Origin: Gnetum montanum
Lineage: Eukaryota > Streptophyta > Gnetopsida > Gnetales > Gnetaceae
DNA length: 64,000 bases
Assembly (NCBI GenBank): GCA_015680685.1
Contig: MNCI01021399.1
Span: 893,873-957,872, forward strand
Direction: 5' to 3'
How positions within the stretch are numbered: the stretch's first letter is position 1; the number at the start of each line of letters is the position of its first letter. Positions 32,550-44,960 of the stretch are shown here, piece by piece. The translations under genes were made by a program, and so were the position numbers. The notes under the pieces are model-generated. The model had not been told where the DNA came from, searched no databases, and worked only from the letters and a program-made list of their open reading frames with translations.

Positions 32550-33880
32550 GCAGAAGTAATAAATGTTTTCCTTTTCTTTAATTTTACAATTTTTTGTTTT
32601 CCAGTTTTTCTTCTTGCAATTTATTGTTTTGTATTTTTGTCTTTTTATGAGTAATCTCATCTATGAATAAAACACTCATGTGACTCATGGGTTGAGGTGT
32701 TGTTCTATGCTATCAAGTCTCAGGTAACTAATTATTTGGACAATGAGCCTACAACATCCACCTACCCCTTCCATTAATAAGAGGTTCTACCCTAGGTACA
32801 ATGATATTCCTAATCATTAAAACTTAAAGTAACCTTGTGTTATTATACCCAGAGTGAAGAAGGATGGACTAAGTGGGAATGGCTAGTGTGTGACATCAAG
32901 GGGACTTATGGATTCTCTTTGGTAACATCTTTAGGAGTTATCATGCAGCTTGGTTGTACTAAGATCCTTGTAGATCTAATAAAAATGGGAGTAAGAGTAA
33001 TCAAAAGGTACTCAATCAAGGAAACTCAATGCTATTCTAGGGGGGTTCCACTAGAAAAACATGCATCCATGCCTAAAGGTAGGCGGCTTCTCTGGCTTAA
33101 GCATTCATTCAAAAAAAAAGAGAAGAAGAGAGAAAAGCAAAGTCATTCCTCCCTTGTATGAAATGCCAAGTGATTGTATGCCTTGCCATCATGATGCACT
33201 TATTTTTTTCTATCATTGGAAAAAAAAAGACAATGTGATGTCACTGATTAGAGGAATGGACTTGGTCTTGATTTTTGAACAACAGGTTAATGACACATTA
33301 ATCATGCCTTACACTGAGGATTCATTATGCCCTGAGTCAGTTACCTTATGTCCCAATCTCTATAATCCCTTCAACAATCCACCTCATCTCATTGTTCATG
33401 AATTTGTGACTCGTGTCTTGTGTAGCATTGAATTCATACCTCATCATGGTGGTATCTACATGTGTGTGTTTCATGGAACTGTTGCGGATTACATTTAACC
33501 CTTCTAGTACCTATGAACATTTTAAGGTGTGGTTATGCAAGGGCATTATAGTTTGGAACCTAATTTAGGGAGGACCCACTTGCATAACCCTTGTAATATA
33601 CACTCACAACACATCACCATTACATCATTTTATACCCTCCAAGAATTACAATACTCTTTCCCTCATTATCCTTTTGATTCAAACATTCCTATGAATTGAC
33701 ACATGTCCCTTCTCCTCATCTGATTCATGCATTCCAATGCCAGCTTCTACACCATTATATTTTTTGTACCTTCAGGTCTATTTAATATTACCCTAGATCT
33801 TTTCCACCAACGTTAAGTCCTTTATTTTTTATTTTAGAATTTAAAAAATTTATCAATTTTTCTAAGTACCCTACTCTGAA
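32550..33880 (+). other. Conserved block between ORF1 and ORF2 of element D
   Basis: Open stretches 32835-33161 (KGTYGFSLVTSLGVIMQ, CTKILVDLIK) and 33061-33498 (ending EFIPHHGGIYMCVFHG) overlap in different frames. Counterparts exist in A and C, where EFIPHHGGIYVCVL also ends in C. I recognise no family. It could be a decayed additional protein between Gag and ORF2, or a structured leader. Confidence 0.4.
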
Positions 33881-33888
33881 TAAGTTGT

Positions 33889-33976
33889 GATATTGCATGT
33901 GCAATATCATGTCTAACGTGATATCGAGGTCATGCTATCATGTACGCAATATCACATCATACAAAACTATATATAT
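33889..33976 (+). promoter_or_regulatory. Internal RATATY module and TATA box of element D
   Basis: GATATT (33889), AATATC (33903), GATATC (33920), GCTATC (33934) and AATATC (33948) are spaced 14, 17, 14 and 14 bp; TATATATA follows at 33969-33976 and then a CCCCCC tract. Same layout as in A, C and Z. Confidence 0.55.
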
Positions 33977-34484
33977 GGACCCCCCTCCCCCCACGCATGT
34001 CAACATCATTTTCAACTGTTCACATGGGGGAATTTTTAAAATTTTCTTCTACGACTCACAACTTGCATACCTCTTGTCCCAATAGCCATAACTCGCTCAC
34101 TAGCGCTCCGATCCTTATTCTGAAAGAACCTACTTAAACTTGGAGTGTTCAGCTTAGTTGTGGGGGAGGGGTACAGTCCAAATTGCGTATAAATTTTTCA
34201 AAATTATTCATTGTTCGAAGGATACTATAAAGAGTAATTGATTACAAAAAATAATGATAAACATGTGCCAAAAACAATCTTATCTCCTCACCTACATTAG
34301 AAAATTAAATTTTAAAGCCACCTAATCAAATTAAGGGGCCCAATATTAAAACTATTAGGGGATATTTCCACCAGATTTTCTAACTCTAGATCACATGAAA
34401 TAAGAAATGAATTCATTAAAGCATAAGTAAGGTATAACTTAAATTTTGTAAACAACCTTACTAATGGTCAGCCTCGTGTTATTG

Positions 34485-37058
34485 TAGATAGCAACCTTAC
34501 TAAATTTTGTATAACTTCACCTTGTACCTAGAGTGTGTCTAGGATATCTGAGAAAGGTCCATGTCAGCAGCTGTGATCATGGATCAAACTTTGTATATTT
34601 CATGGAATTTTCTCCTGAGGTTGTTAGGGACCAACTTAAAGGATCTCCATTATGGCCTATCCTCTCAGAAAGTGGTGCCTAGTACTTAGGAGAAATGTAC
34701 CAATTTTGGAACAATAAGAAAGAAGGCATCATAGTTGACATTTGTGGTGTGTCTATAGATTTTTCTGCCAAGGCCATCTTGAAGTGTTGAAACTTCTGAA
34801 TACAGGGTCAAAAGTTGCTCACTCGTCCACTCCCTCCGATGTTGATGCACAAAGAGTTTGGTTGGACAGGGCATACGGTAAAGAGGACAAGACATATGGA
34901 GAGTTGACACTGGAAGAAAGGATATACTTCAAGATTGGCACTTATCACATCTTCCCCATGAGAGGAGTAAAAAGAATCTCAATGTATGTGGTCGAGGAAG
35001 TGCGATATTAATGGGAAAGGCTAATGCTAACCTTCCTCATCTGTATCTCATGGAGATCTTGAGATGGTTTGAAGAATGTAAGATAGAGAAGTTTGCATTA
35101 CCCTTCCCTTGTCTCATTAGGAAGTTGTGTAAGCATGCTAGAATTTTGGGGTACACTAGTGACATCCCTAGAAGAGCCCAAAATGCTTTATTCACTAAAT
35201 TGCTAAAGCCACCATCCCTAAGGAAAAGTGTTGATGAGATGCTAGAGCCAGAGTAAGAATAGATAGTAGGGCCTAGCCAACAAGAAGAAGCAGGGCCCAA
35301 CATAAGCCAATGAGACCAACTATCACCACTGTCGTAGGATTATTGACTATCAATGAGCCATCTCAAGGCCATTATTGAGATGATCAGTTGGGGAAGTCAT
35401 GATGATGCTAATCTCTTCTGTGTCATTGATGACATCGTATGATAGTTTCTATTGATCACACATAGGGCAAGGTGTCCATTCAAACAAGAGGAGGGGAGAC
35501 TCATTGGTCACAACAAATTTTAGGGAACGTTGTGTCTTTCTAGGTGCAATTGGAAACTAGTGAAGGGGCCATAGTGGTGGTCATGTAGCACTAGGAAGTA
35601 GCAGGAGCCACAGAAGTGGTCACAAATCGCATCAAGGAGTTTTTCAACATTCCTATTGTGCCACTAGTGGATTTCACAGGATCATGTGATGCTCAAACTC
35701 TAGCCAGTCCCTTAATGACTCCTACAAATCATGAGAATGTCCTTGATCAATTGTTGCAGATAGGATAATTAATGACATCCGTGTTCGACATCCCACAAGA
35801 TGTCATAGCAGTAAAATTATATCTCATCTCCACCAAAGGAAAGTTAGTCATGGTAGAGATTAGGGCTAAGCATGCAGAAACAAATTTGGTAAGACTCCAA
35901 GAAAGGCTTATTACCCTACAAGTTGCATAGCAGGACCCATATCAATTCATTCCTATAGAACAACTGGACACTTTCAGGATAGAGCAACTTAATAAACTAT
36001 TGGTGGACAATAAAATAGTGGCAGAGGAGAAGGAGAAAGCCAACTAGGATGCCTCCAAGGCACAAGCACAAACCTACGCACTCAGAGCCTTACAAGAAGA
36101 GAATAAACAACTCATTGCTAACAATCTTCGATTGACCACTATGGATAAATAGAAGAATGTTCTTGAGGAAATCTTTCAAAAATTACTAGAACAGTTGGTC
36201 AAGGTTAGCTAAGAAATGAATCATTTGGCTAGAGAGAATCAAACTCTTTTAATGAAGGAGATACATGCAATTCTTCAGAAAACCATCAAAATAAGCGCAT
36301 GGCAAAATGAGCCCAAGTAGCATGAAAAGTTAAAGAAGCACTTCAGAGACTAGGTGGGGATGTACAAGCAAGTCATAGAAAAGGAGATCCATATGGCCAA
36401 GGCCCACATCAACACTTTCAGTATGCAACACAATGATTGGTGGGCCATATTGGACACATATGCATTTTTTCCACCAAGTAGAGCTTAAAAGCTGGGACTT
36501 GCAGATTCAAGATCTCATAGAGTGCATGGAATTGGCAAACCTGTAGTATGCCAATCTAGCCATGTTAACAGTAGGATGCCCAAGAATAGATCTTGAGAAG
36601 TAGGTAGCTACCACCTATGCCATATATGAAGCAAAATTTTTGGAGCACAAGAAAACATCACAGAAGATAGAAGTCACAAATTCTGAACTAGAGGTGGTTA
36701 AAACGAGCTACCAAGGGTAGAAAGATGTGACAACAGACTTGGCTCGATAACTTATAGATTTCTAGGAGTATAGGGACAAAGCTAGAGCCTACAAGGAGGA
36801 ATAATGGTTATTTGTGGCTTGGTATGTTAAATCAAATCAAATGTTCCTGCAACTACCATGTCCATGGGAGGTGCAAACTTTGTCAAACATTGGAGCATCA
36901 GCATGGATGGCACAAGACCCTTGAACTGAAGAGGAAAAGCTCCAAGCATTATTGCAGATCCATCAAATTCCAAAATATGGAGCACAAGAAAAAGGAAAGC
37001 ATCCCATGGAGGAGCCACCCACCACCTGGAACCACATGAGTTCCACAAGAGTTTGTAA
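34485..37058 (+). pseudogene. ORF2 of element D
   Basis: The start codon position reads ATAGCA, and roughly 180 bp of the N-terminal region present in A and C is missing. The globular half is the clearest of all copies at 34742-35256: WLDRAYGKEDKTYGELTLEE, then RIYFKIGTYHIFPMRGV, NLPHLYLMEILRWFEE, KFALPFPCLIRKLCKHARIL. The coiled-coil half (about 35800-36800) has Leu/Glu/Lys-rich segments broken by stops, and the tail near 37000 has the proline-rich EEPP. Function unknown. Confidence 0.65.
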
Positions 37059-37235
37059 TTTTCAAATTTTCAAATTTTTGTGTTCATGTCCCAATTTTGT
37101 TATATTCAATTCTCCACTATGGTATGAATGAATTTCCAGTCAGTCAATAATCCCATAGCTATCCTTTGTGTAATCAATGGGGCTTATTCTCATTTTGATT
37201 GACTCAAGGATGAGTTTTCATTCAATCATGGGGTA

Positions 37236-38104
37236 TGATGAATTGTGATTCATTAGGCCCGAATATCACACCCGCGATATCACCTACATGATATTGGGTA
37301 TGCGATATTATAGCCTAGATCATGATATTGGATGCACGATATTGTGACTCCTGTGTGGACCTATAAATACACATGTAGGCACAAGGAGTTATGAGAGTCA
37401 AGTTTTTAGAGTCAATTAGTAGTTTATTTTAGAAGTTAGTTTTCATTTTTTGTTCTTCTCAAACCTCTCTTCCAGTTCATGCCCGTAATATGATGATTAT
37501 AATTGTACGACACCTTTATTTGAGTGTGACGTACTTGGACACACACATGATCAAAAATAAATATTGAGATTACTTCATCATTACAACATTCACTAAGTTT
37601 AATTATTTAATTGTTCTTGTTATTTATTGCTTTCATAGTTAATATATCTTTATCCTAAACTCCTTAAACACGAAATGCATATGACTTAATCATGAGCATT
37701 CAAGTGTGACTACTTGGTATACCAATAGCATGCCTAGGCCATGTGCTTGGTAATCCTAGTGGTAGTTGTGCACCAGGTCCAAGATGTGTACGGATGATTA
37801 AGGAATGGATGCTCATCACACTCAGGCTAGCTTAGATTCTCTCTCCATTTTCCTCCTAGCTTAATTAAAGTTTTTTTCCATTGCCTCTAGGAGTAGCACT
37901 AGGTTAGAAACCACATCATACACCTCACTCTAGACTAAATCATACATGACAAAGCATATACTAGTCCAAGTGGGAAGACAGCGGGCTATGATCAATGAGT
38001 AACTATTTAGATACCACAACTAGTCCATCTATGGAGTTTGGCTAGATCATGTGTGAACACTTGTATTCGTATGGTTGAGTGTAGGGGTACCTCGCCACTC
38101 ATTA
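37236..38104 (+). mobile_element. 3' LTR of element D
   Basis: It follows the PPT TCATGGGGTA. AATATC (37262), GATATC (37276), GATATT (37290) and GATATT (37304) are phased at 14 bp, then GATATT at 37324 and 37338 again 14 bp apart; TATAAATA is at 37362-37369. It ends CCACTCATTA, a C-to-T change of the usual TCATCA. Confidence 0.9.
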
Positions 38105-39085
38105 GAAGTGTTGAAGAAAATGAGGATAAGAGCTCAACTATCAATCATATATATCAATGTAATGTTTGCCTATACAATCACCCCAAAAGCCAATGCCCAA
38201 TCTTTTCACATTTACATGAGCATTGGGGAGGAATGTTACATCTAGATTTCATACAAAAATACTAGGTTCAACTGCAATGGAAAAAACCCTAGTCATGGGG
38301 GAAGCCACTGCCAACCAAACCATACCCGTCATATGTCCCAACACCAAATTCTTATTATGTTCAACACCATGTTTCTCCAACCAAATCAACATCCTCTACT
38401 TCACCTCATCGTTATCATTCTCCCAAGTACTATCAACCCATGTCCTTTCCAACAAGATCATCACTCATGTGCTTTTCACTTCTCTTCACCCTCAATATTC
38501 TTATCATTCACCTCCTTCCACATTGCCACCAGTTGTACTAGAAGGTTTTGCTCCACAGAACCAACCCACGAATGTTACTTGTGCTACTACTATCAATAGC
38601 AATGGAGGTACTCAAAAGCATCCTTTCTTTAGGCATTTCCATAGAAAGAAATAGCAGGATTCTAAACCCACTACATCCTCCAACTCAGTACAAGTCAAAT
38701 ACTGTGATGCATCTTTCTCCTCAAACTTAGTGCCTCTTGTTACCTTATTTGGACCAACAATTAACACTCCAACAACTATGTGGCCTAATGAATATAACCA
38801 TGTAGGGAGACATATTGATCCTTGCATACCATCTCATGATCATGGGTGCCATAGTGGGTCAACTCCTTGTCACATGATCACATATTATAATCTATCCCAC
38901 TATGTCTACTTTAATCAAGTGTGTGAATCCCAATTTGGATACATTCCTACCGCCATACTGAAAGACACCCAGTGGTTGGGATATGATCAAACCCTAATAT
39001 TTCCAACATGCATGGATCCAAACTTTCCATTTGTTAATCATCTCCATAATAAAAGGTTTAATCATGGGGGATATCCTCCATTGTA
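38105..39085 (+). pseudogene. ORF1 (Gag) of element C, second part
   Basis: Resumes after D. YQCNVCLYNHPKSQCPI (38150-38205) is the best-preserved zinc-knuckle-like motif of the family. Its spacing is C-x2-C-x3-H-x4-C, one residue shorter between the second Cys and His than the common retroviral CX2CX4HX4C. The Pro/Ser/His-rich C-terminal part follows and ends GGYPPL at about 39086. Confidence 0.7.
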
Positions 39086-39089
39086 ACAA

Positions 39090-40440
39090 GTAGAATTCAT
39101 AAATGTTTTTTCTTTTCTTTGATTTTACAATTTTTTGTTTTCCAATTTTTCATTCTTAATTTTCAATTTGATGTTTTATCTTTTTGAGGGTGATCTCATC
39201 TATGAATAAAAATCTCATGTGACCTATTGGTTGAGGTGTTGTTCTATGCTACCAAATCACAAGTGACTAATTCTTTGAACAGTGAGCCCATAGCATCCAC
39301 CCACACATTCTATTAATAAGAGGTTCTACTCTAGGTATGACGATATTTTTTTTCATCATTAAAACTTAAGTAATTTTGTGTTTGTTATGCTAAGAGCGAA
39401 GAATGATGGACTAAGAGGGAATGGGTAGGGTGTGATATCAAGGGGACTTACGGATTCTCTTTGGTGACATCTGTAGGTGCTATCATGCAACTTGTTGTAC
39501 TAAGATCCTTGTATATCTAATGAAAAATGTAAGTAAGAGTGGTGATAAAGGAACTTCATAAAGGAACTCAATGCTATTTTGGGGGGTCCCACTAGAAATA
39601 CATGAACCCATGCCTGAAGGTAGGTGGCTTCTCTATATTATGCATAAAAAAATCATCATCAAGACAACTGTTTTGCATAGAATTCCTAATTACTTCTCCC
39701 TTGGACAAAATGCCAAGTGATCGTATGCCTTGCTATCATGGTGCTCTTATGGTTGTTCACCATTGGATGAAACAATGCAATGTTACTAATTGGAGAAATA
39801 GACTTGGTCTTGATTTTGGAGCAATGGGATAATGATGCATTAATCATGTCTTACAATCAAGATTCATTATGCCCAAGGTTTGTTACCTCATGTCCTAATC
39901 TCTACAATCCCTTTTACAATTTTTCCCATCTCATTGTTTATGTATTTTTGACTTATGTCTTTTGTAGCATAGAATTCATACCTCATCATGGTGGTATCTA
40001 CGTGTGTGTTTTGTGAAACTGGTGTGGATTATATTTAATCATTTTAGTGCCTATCAACATTTTAAGGTGTGGTTACGTAAGGGCATGATAGGTAGGAACC
40101 TGCTTTGGGGAGGATCCACTTGCGTAATTTTTGGACTTTGCACCCATTGCACATCATCACATCATTTTACACCCTCTAAGTGTTGCATTGCTACAATTAT
40201 CTTTTTCTTTATCATTATTTTAAATTTTAAATTTTAAATTCAAACTTTTATATGCACCACAACATGTCCTTTTTTCTCACTCTATTGCTGAATTTCATTG
40301 ACAAAATCCACTTCATTACACTTCAGTGCCTTTAGGTCTCTTCGACGTTACCCTAGATCTTTCAATTCAACCTTAAATCCTTCAATTTTTACCTTGGAAA
40401 TTTGAAAATTCATCAATTTTTTCAAGTACCCTATTTTCAA
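39090..40440 (+). other. Conserved block between ORF1 and ORF2 of element C
   Basis: Parallel to the blocks in A and D. The frame at 39602-39832 (PSDRMPCYHGALMVVHHW, then a stop after GAMG) lines up with that at 18963-19226 in A. A second frame at 39780-40016 ends EFIPHHGGIYVCVL. Not recognised. Confidence 0.4.
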
Positions 40441-40448
40441 AAAGTCAT

Positions 40449-40570
40449 GATATTAGGTACCTAATATCGGGTTTGATGTGATATTGGGTACTCAATATTG
40501 GCTTTGACGAGATATCGAGTCCCCACTATCCAGTACATGATATCGTGTCTATAAATACTATATATATGGA
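40449..40570 (+). promoter_or_regulatory. Internal RATATY module and TATA boxes of element C
   Basis: Sites at 40449, 40463, 40480, 40494, 40511, 40525 (ACTATC) and 40539 are spaced 14, 17, 14, 17, 14 and 14 bp, the longest of the internal arrays. TATAAATA (40550-40557) and TATATATA (about 40559-40566) follow. Confidence 0.55.
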
Positions 40571-41077
40571 CCACACCCCACCCCCTACACCCATCAACAT
40601 CATTCTTCTCTATTCATGCAAGGGGAGTTGTTGAAATTTTCTTCCATGAATTTTTGAGCTAGTGCACCTACCATTCAACCATCAATAACTTTCTCATTAA
40701 TGCTTCGATTCTCATTCTGATCAAACTTACTTAAACCTAGAGTGTTTAACTTAGTCATGGGGAAAGGGTACGCTTCAAGTCGTATGTAGTTTTTTCAAAA
40801 TTCATTGTTGCCAAAAGGATATTATCAAGGGTAAGTGATCTCAAAAATGCTAAACACATTTGCCAAATTAATTTTAGTTCTTCACCCAGACCATGAAAAT
40901 TATTCTTTGGAGTCACCTAATCAAATTGGGCCCAATATCAAAACCTTTAGGGGGATTTTCATGAAAATATTTAACTCTAAATCACACTAAGCAAGAAATG
41001 AATCTATTAAGGGTGAGTAAGGTATAACTCAAATTTTGTAAATAGCTTTACTAATAGATAGTCTTGTGTGATTGCAG

Positions 41078-42578
41078 ATGGCCCCTAAAAGAGGACAATA
41101 AGGAGGACCCTCTCAGGGTGCATCCAAATGGCCAAGGAGAGGCAGATGCCAAGCACCTCTCAAAGAACATACAGAGTAGGAGGAACAATCATTTAGCATT
41201 CATCAAGAGCCTCCTGCTACTGTGCAATTGGTACATGCCAAAGGTGGAGATAGTGGAGCACCTAAATAGGAACAACATCTCATGTTGTCTCCAAAATGTG
41301 TTCAAGCAATTCATGAAAGGTCCACATTAGTAGTTGTGATCATGGAACTAAATTTTGGACCTTTCACTGAGTTTTCCCCTGAAGTAGTTAGGGACCAACT
41401 TAAAGGGTCTCCACTGTTGCCTATTCTCTCTAAGAGTGTTGATTGGTACCTAGGGGAGACGTACCAATTTTGGCACAACAAGGAAGAAGGCACCACTGTT
41501 GATATTGGTGGTATTTCCATTGATTTCTTTGCCAAAGCCATTTTGAAAGTTCTAAATATTTTGAATATACGGCCAAAGGTTGCTCACTTGTCCACTCATT
41601 CCTATGCTAATGTGTGAAAGATATGGTTGAAAAGGACATAAGACAAGGAAGATAAAGCCTATGGAGAGCTTACACTTGAAGAGAGAATCTACTTCAAAAT
41701 TAGCAGATATCACATTTTCCCAACAAAAGGTTTAAATAGAATTTTCACATATGTGGCTAGAGAAAGTGCCATCTTGATGGACAAAGCTAATGCCAACCTA
41801 CCCCATCTATATCTTACAGAAATTTTGAGGTGGCTTAAAGAACGTAAGATGGGGAAGTTCGCATTGCCCTTCCCCTATCTCATCAAGAAGCTATGCCAAC
41901 ATGCTAGAATTTTTGGATACACTAATGACATCCATAGAAAGGCCCAAAATGCTTCATTTTCTGAATTACTAAAGGCACCAACCCCAAGGAAAGTGTTTGT
42001 GAGATATTGGAGCTTGAGCAAGCATATATGGTGCAGCCCATTGCATCTAAAACTATAGGGCCTAGCCAACAATAGGAAGTAGGGCCTAGCACATAACTTA
42101 CAAGCCAGTAAGACCAACTACCACCACTGTCATAGGATTATTGACCGTCAATGAGCCATCTTAGGGCCATTGCTAAAATAGTCAATTGGGGAAGCCATGA
42201 TGAAGCTAATCTCTTCAGGGTCATTGATGATTTCGTACGACCCATAGTCTCAATCGATTGCACATGAGGTGAGGTGTTTATTTAAACAGGAGAAGAGGAA
42301 TCACATTGGTTACAATAGATATTTGGAAATGTTGCATCATTTCAAGTGCAATTAGAAACTAGTGAAGGCATCATGGTAGTTGTCGAGCAACACTAGGATG
42401 CAGTAGGAGTAGCAAAAGTTATCATAGACCACATAAAAGAATCATTTAATGTACCTATTATGCCACCAGTAGATTTTACAGGAGCATGCAATGCTCAAAC
42501 TTTGGTCAGGCCCTCAATGGCTCCTGTAGATCATGAGGATGTTCTAGATTGGTTGCAACAGATAGGACAAGTGATGAC
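41078..42578 (+). pseudogene. ORF2 of element C, first part
   Basis: ATG at 41078 after the conserved GTGTGATTGCAG; MAPKRGQ then a stop. The globular half is the longest uninterrupted example: 41282-41617 includes VVIMELNFGPFTEFSPE, VDWYLGETYQFWHNKEEG and GGISIDFFAKAILKVLNIL; 41753-42058 includes ARESAILMDKANANLPHLYL and KFALPFPYLIKKLCQHARIF. Cut at 42578 by element E after DWLQQIGQVM and continued at 58239. Confidence 0.65.
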
Positions 42579-44467
42579 TGTACTATCCAAAATCTTCGGC
42601 GTAAGGCTGAAACAAGGAAAAAATGAATGCCTAAAGATCTCCAGAGAGATATAGAAAACCCTACCTTCACATGAGGGGAAGCTGGAAAAATGAAGGCAGA
42701 GTGCCTTGGATGGTCTACACGCAAATCAAACAAGGACTTCCCCTAGCGTACACAATGGCAGTGCGCTGGGTTATTGTAAACAAATGAAAACATAAATGTA
42801 AAAAAGTGCAAGAAAGGTGTAAGAAACGTAAGCAAAAAATACTATAAACTATAAATATGATTGGCAAATATGTAACTATTTGTATTGATTAGAAATTACA
42901 AAGTGCACCGGTCAAAATGTAGTTGCAGAATGATTGCAAGACGTACATTTAGCCTCGATGTGAAGGATGTACAGAAACTGAGAGAGTGTAGGTTTTCTAG
43001 CTCCAAAGTGTCCTACATGTGATATTTGGATGCTCAAAGTTGCTCAACATGACCAAGTTTTGTATGGAGAAATTTACCCAGCGTTCTATGCTCTTATTTG
43101 TTTAGAATTACCAAACTTGGTTTAGTATGAGATCAAGGTATTTATGCAGGTTTGAGCATAGGATTCAGATTTGTGTGGAAGATCCATGGTTACTAGATGT
43201 GAGAAATGTAGATCAGGTGATAGGTATGAATGTTTTGACTGGATGCACAGAATTTTACAATGTACAAGGTGTAGCATGACTAAGAGCTCTTACGTTGGCA
43301 TGTGTGATCCACAACATAAGAGCTTGATACACTAAAAAATGAAAAATGTACAAAGAATGTTAAAGTACAAGAGTGGATCTAGATGTCTAGCCTTCGGATC
43401 TGCAGATCTGTGTTGGCGTTAGCATCTAGCGTCCAACGTCCTAGGGTATCAGCGTGACCATCAACGTGTCCAATGTTTATGATGCATTTTGAGTCCATTT
43501 TTATCCTATGAGACCCATTTTCAAAGTGGATTTTCATGCTTGAGGTCTAGCGGATGCTTCTTGTTAAGTTTGAGCTCATTCAGATGTTGTTTTGGCTCTG
43601 TTTTGATTGGTCACGTTGTTGTCATGTTGTGCAACATGACCAAAGTGTGGCTTCAGCATGACCAAGCTAAAATGACACATTTGAGGTCCAAATCTTGATT
43701 TTTTAAAGCTTGTGAACATGTACGAGTGCTACTGGTCCCTATGGGTTGCTCTGGTGTTGAATATGCTTCCTAAAACTGATTGTTTTGCCCTATTTTTGTT
43801 TGGTGACACTGACCCTTACACTGTGTAGTGTCTGAAAAAGTAACCCCAACGTCACCAAGCCAAAATGCCATATTTGAGGCTCAAATTTAGAGTTTATGGA
43901 GGCTAGGAGCTATTGGGGACCTTGGTGAAGCTCATGGGGGGTCCCTGTGCTTGATTTTAGCCTGTTTCAACTTAGTTTCGGGGCTCCAAAAGTTGGTGAC
44001 GCTGACCCTTATGTTGTGTAGCATCTGAAAAAGCAACCCTAGCATCACCAAGTCAAAATGGCATATTTGAGGCTCAAATTTGAAGTTTTTAGAGTCTAGA
44101 AGCTACTACAGAGGTTGGTGAAGGTCATGGGGGGTCCTTGTGCTTGATTTTGGCCTATTTTGACTTAGTTTTGGGGCTTCAAAATTTGGTGACGCTGAGC
44201 CTTATGTTGTGCAGCGTCTGAAAAAGTAACCAAAGTATACTTACCCAAAACCAAGCATTTTGAGCCTAAAACTTTTGATTCTAGATGCTGGAAGTTGGTG
44301 TAGTTGCCTATAGGTCCTGGGGGAACCTTTCCTATTGAATTAAGGGTCATCGAGGGTTGTTTCGGAGGCCTCCAAGTTTGGTCATGTTGTATTCATGCTT
44401 GGGTAACTACATGACTTAGCTTGAATCCTATCTGAAAGTGCTAGGCCAAAATTTTATGGTGTTTTCA
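42579..44467 (-). mobile_element. 3' LTR of element E
   Basis: 1889 bp; on the plus strand TGTACTATCC...GGTGTTTTCA, so on the coding strand it opens TGAAAACACC. The minus-strand purine tract AACAAAGAGGGTCC lies next to it (plus 44470-44483). It contains four tandem units of about 193 bp starting near 43606, 43800, 43993 and 44186. Confidence 0.9.
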
Positions 44468-44800
44468 TTGGACCCTCTTTGTTGATGCTTGGAGGAATTT
44501 ACCCAAGAGGCATTGACAAAGAAGTACAAAACACCACAAGCAATTGAATATCAAGCATTGTTTCTTGGCACTTGGCCAAATGTCATCGCACCGTGATCAG
44601 AAGTACATGGGATCGAGAAATGAGGTTTTGAGATGTATAAGGAGAAGGCTTGTAACTATGAGATCAGGGATTGATGAAGGAATGTTTTTGTTTAGCTATG
44701 GGAAAAGGAATGCTCTTGTGTAAACACATCATGTTGGTCCTTGTCAATGGGAAGTATCTAGTAGACTTATGACCAAGGCATGGGATGTGCATCCTTAAGA

Positions 44801-44960
44801 GGAACGAGACTCTTGTATCCTGTTTAAGAGAACTCATTGTCACAACCAAAGCCACATGGTGAGGTGGTGCATTCTTTGGAGAAACAGGATCCTTGTTGAG
44901 TGTCTAAGGGAACTCGTTGTCCCACAACCAAAGTCACGTGGTGGGATGCAACATGATTGT
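44801..44960. repeat. 80-bp tandem duplication in the 3' untranslated part of E
   Basis: AACTCATTGTCACAACCAAA (44831) recurs as AACTCGTTGTCCCACAACCA (44911), followed in both by a CACRTGGTG block, giving a period of about 80 bp. Confidence 0.7.

Larger units (their letters stand above)
29555..38104 (+). mobile_element. LTR retrotransposon D, inserted in the gag of C
   Basis: 8.55 kb. LTRs 29555-30423 and 37236-38104 are both 869 bp. Flanks GAAGG (29550-29554) and GAAGT (38105-38109) fit a target duplication. The host frame reads through: TTAGAAAGAAG before and TGTTGAAGAAAATGAG after, as in the uninterrupted copy within D itself (about 31585). Content: decayed PBS, ORF1, middle block, internal promoter module, ORF2 and PPT, with no pol. 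Confidence 0.9.
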
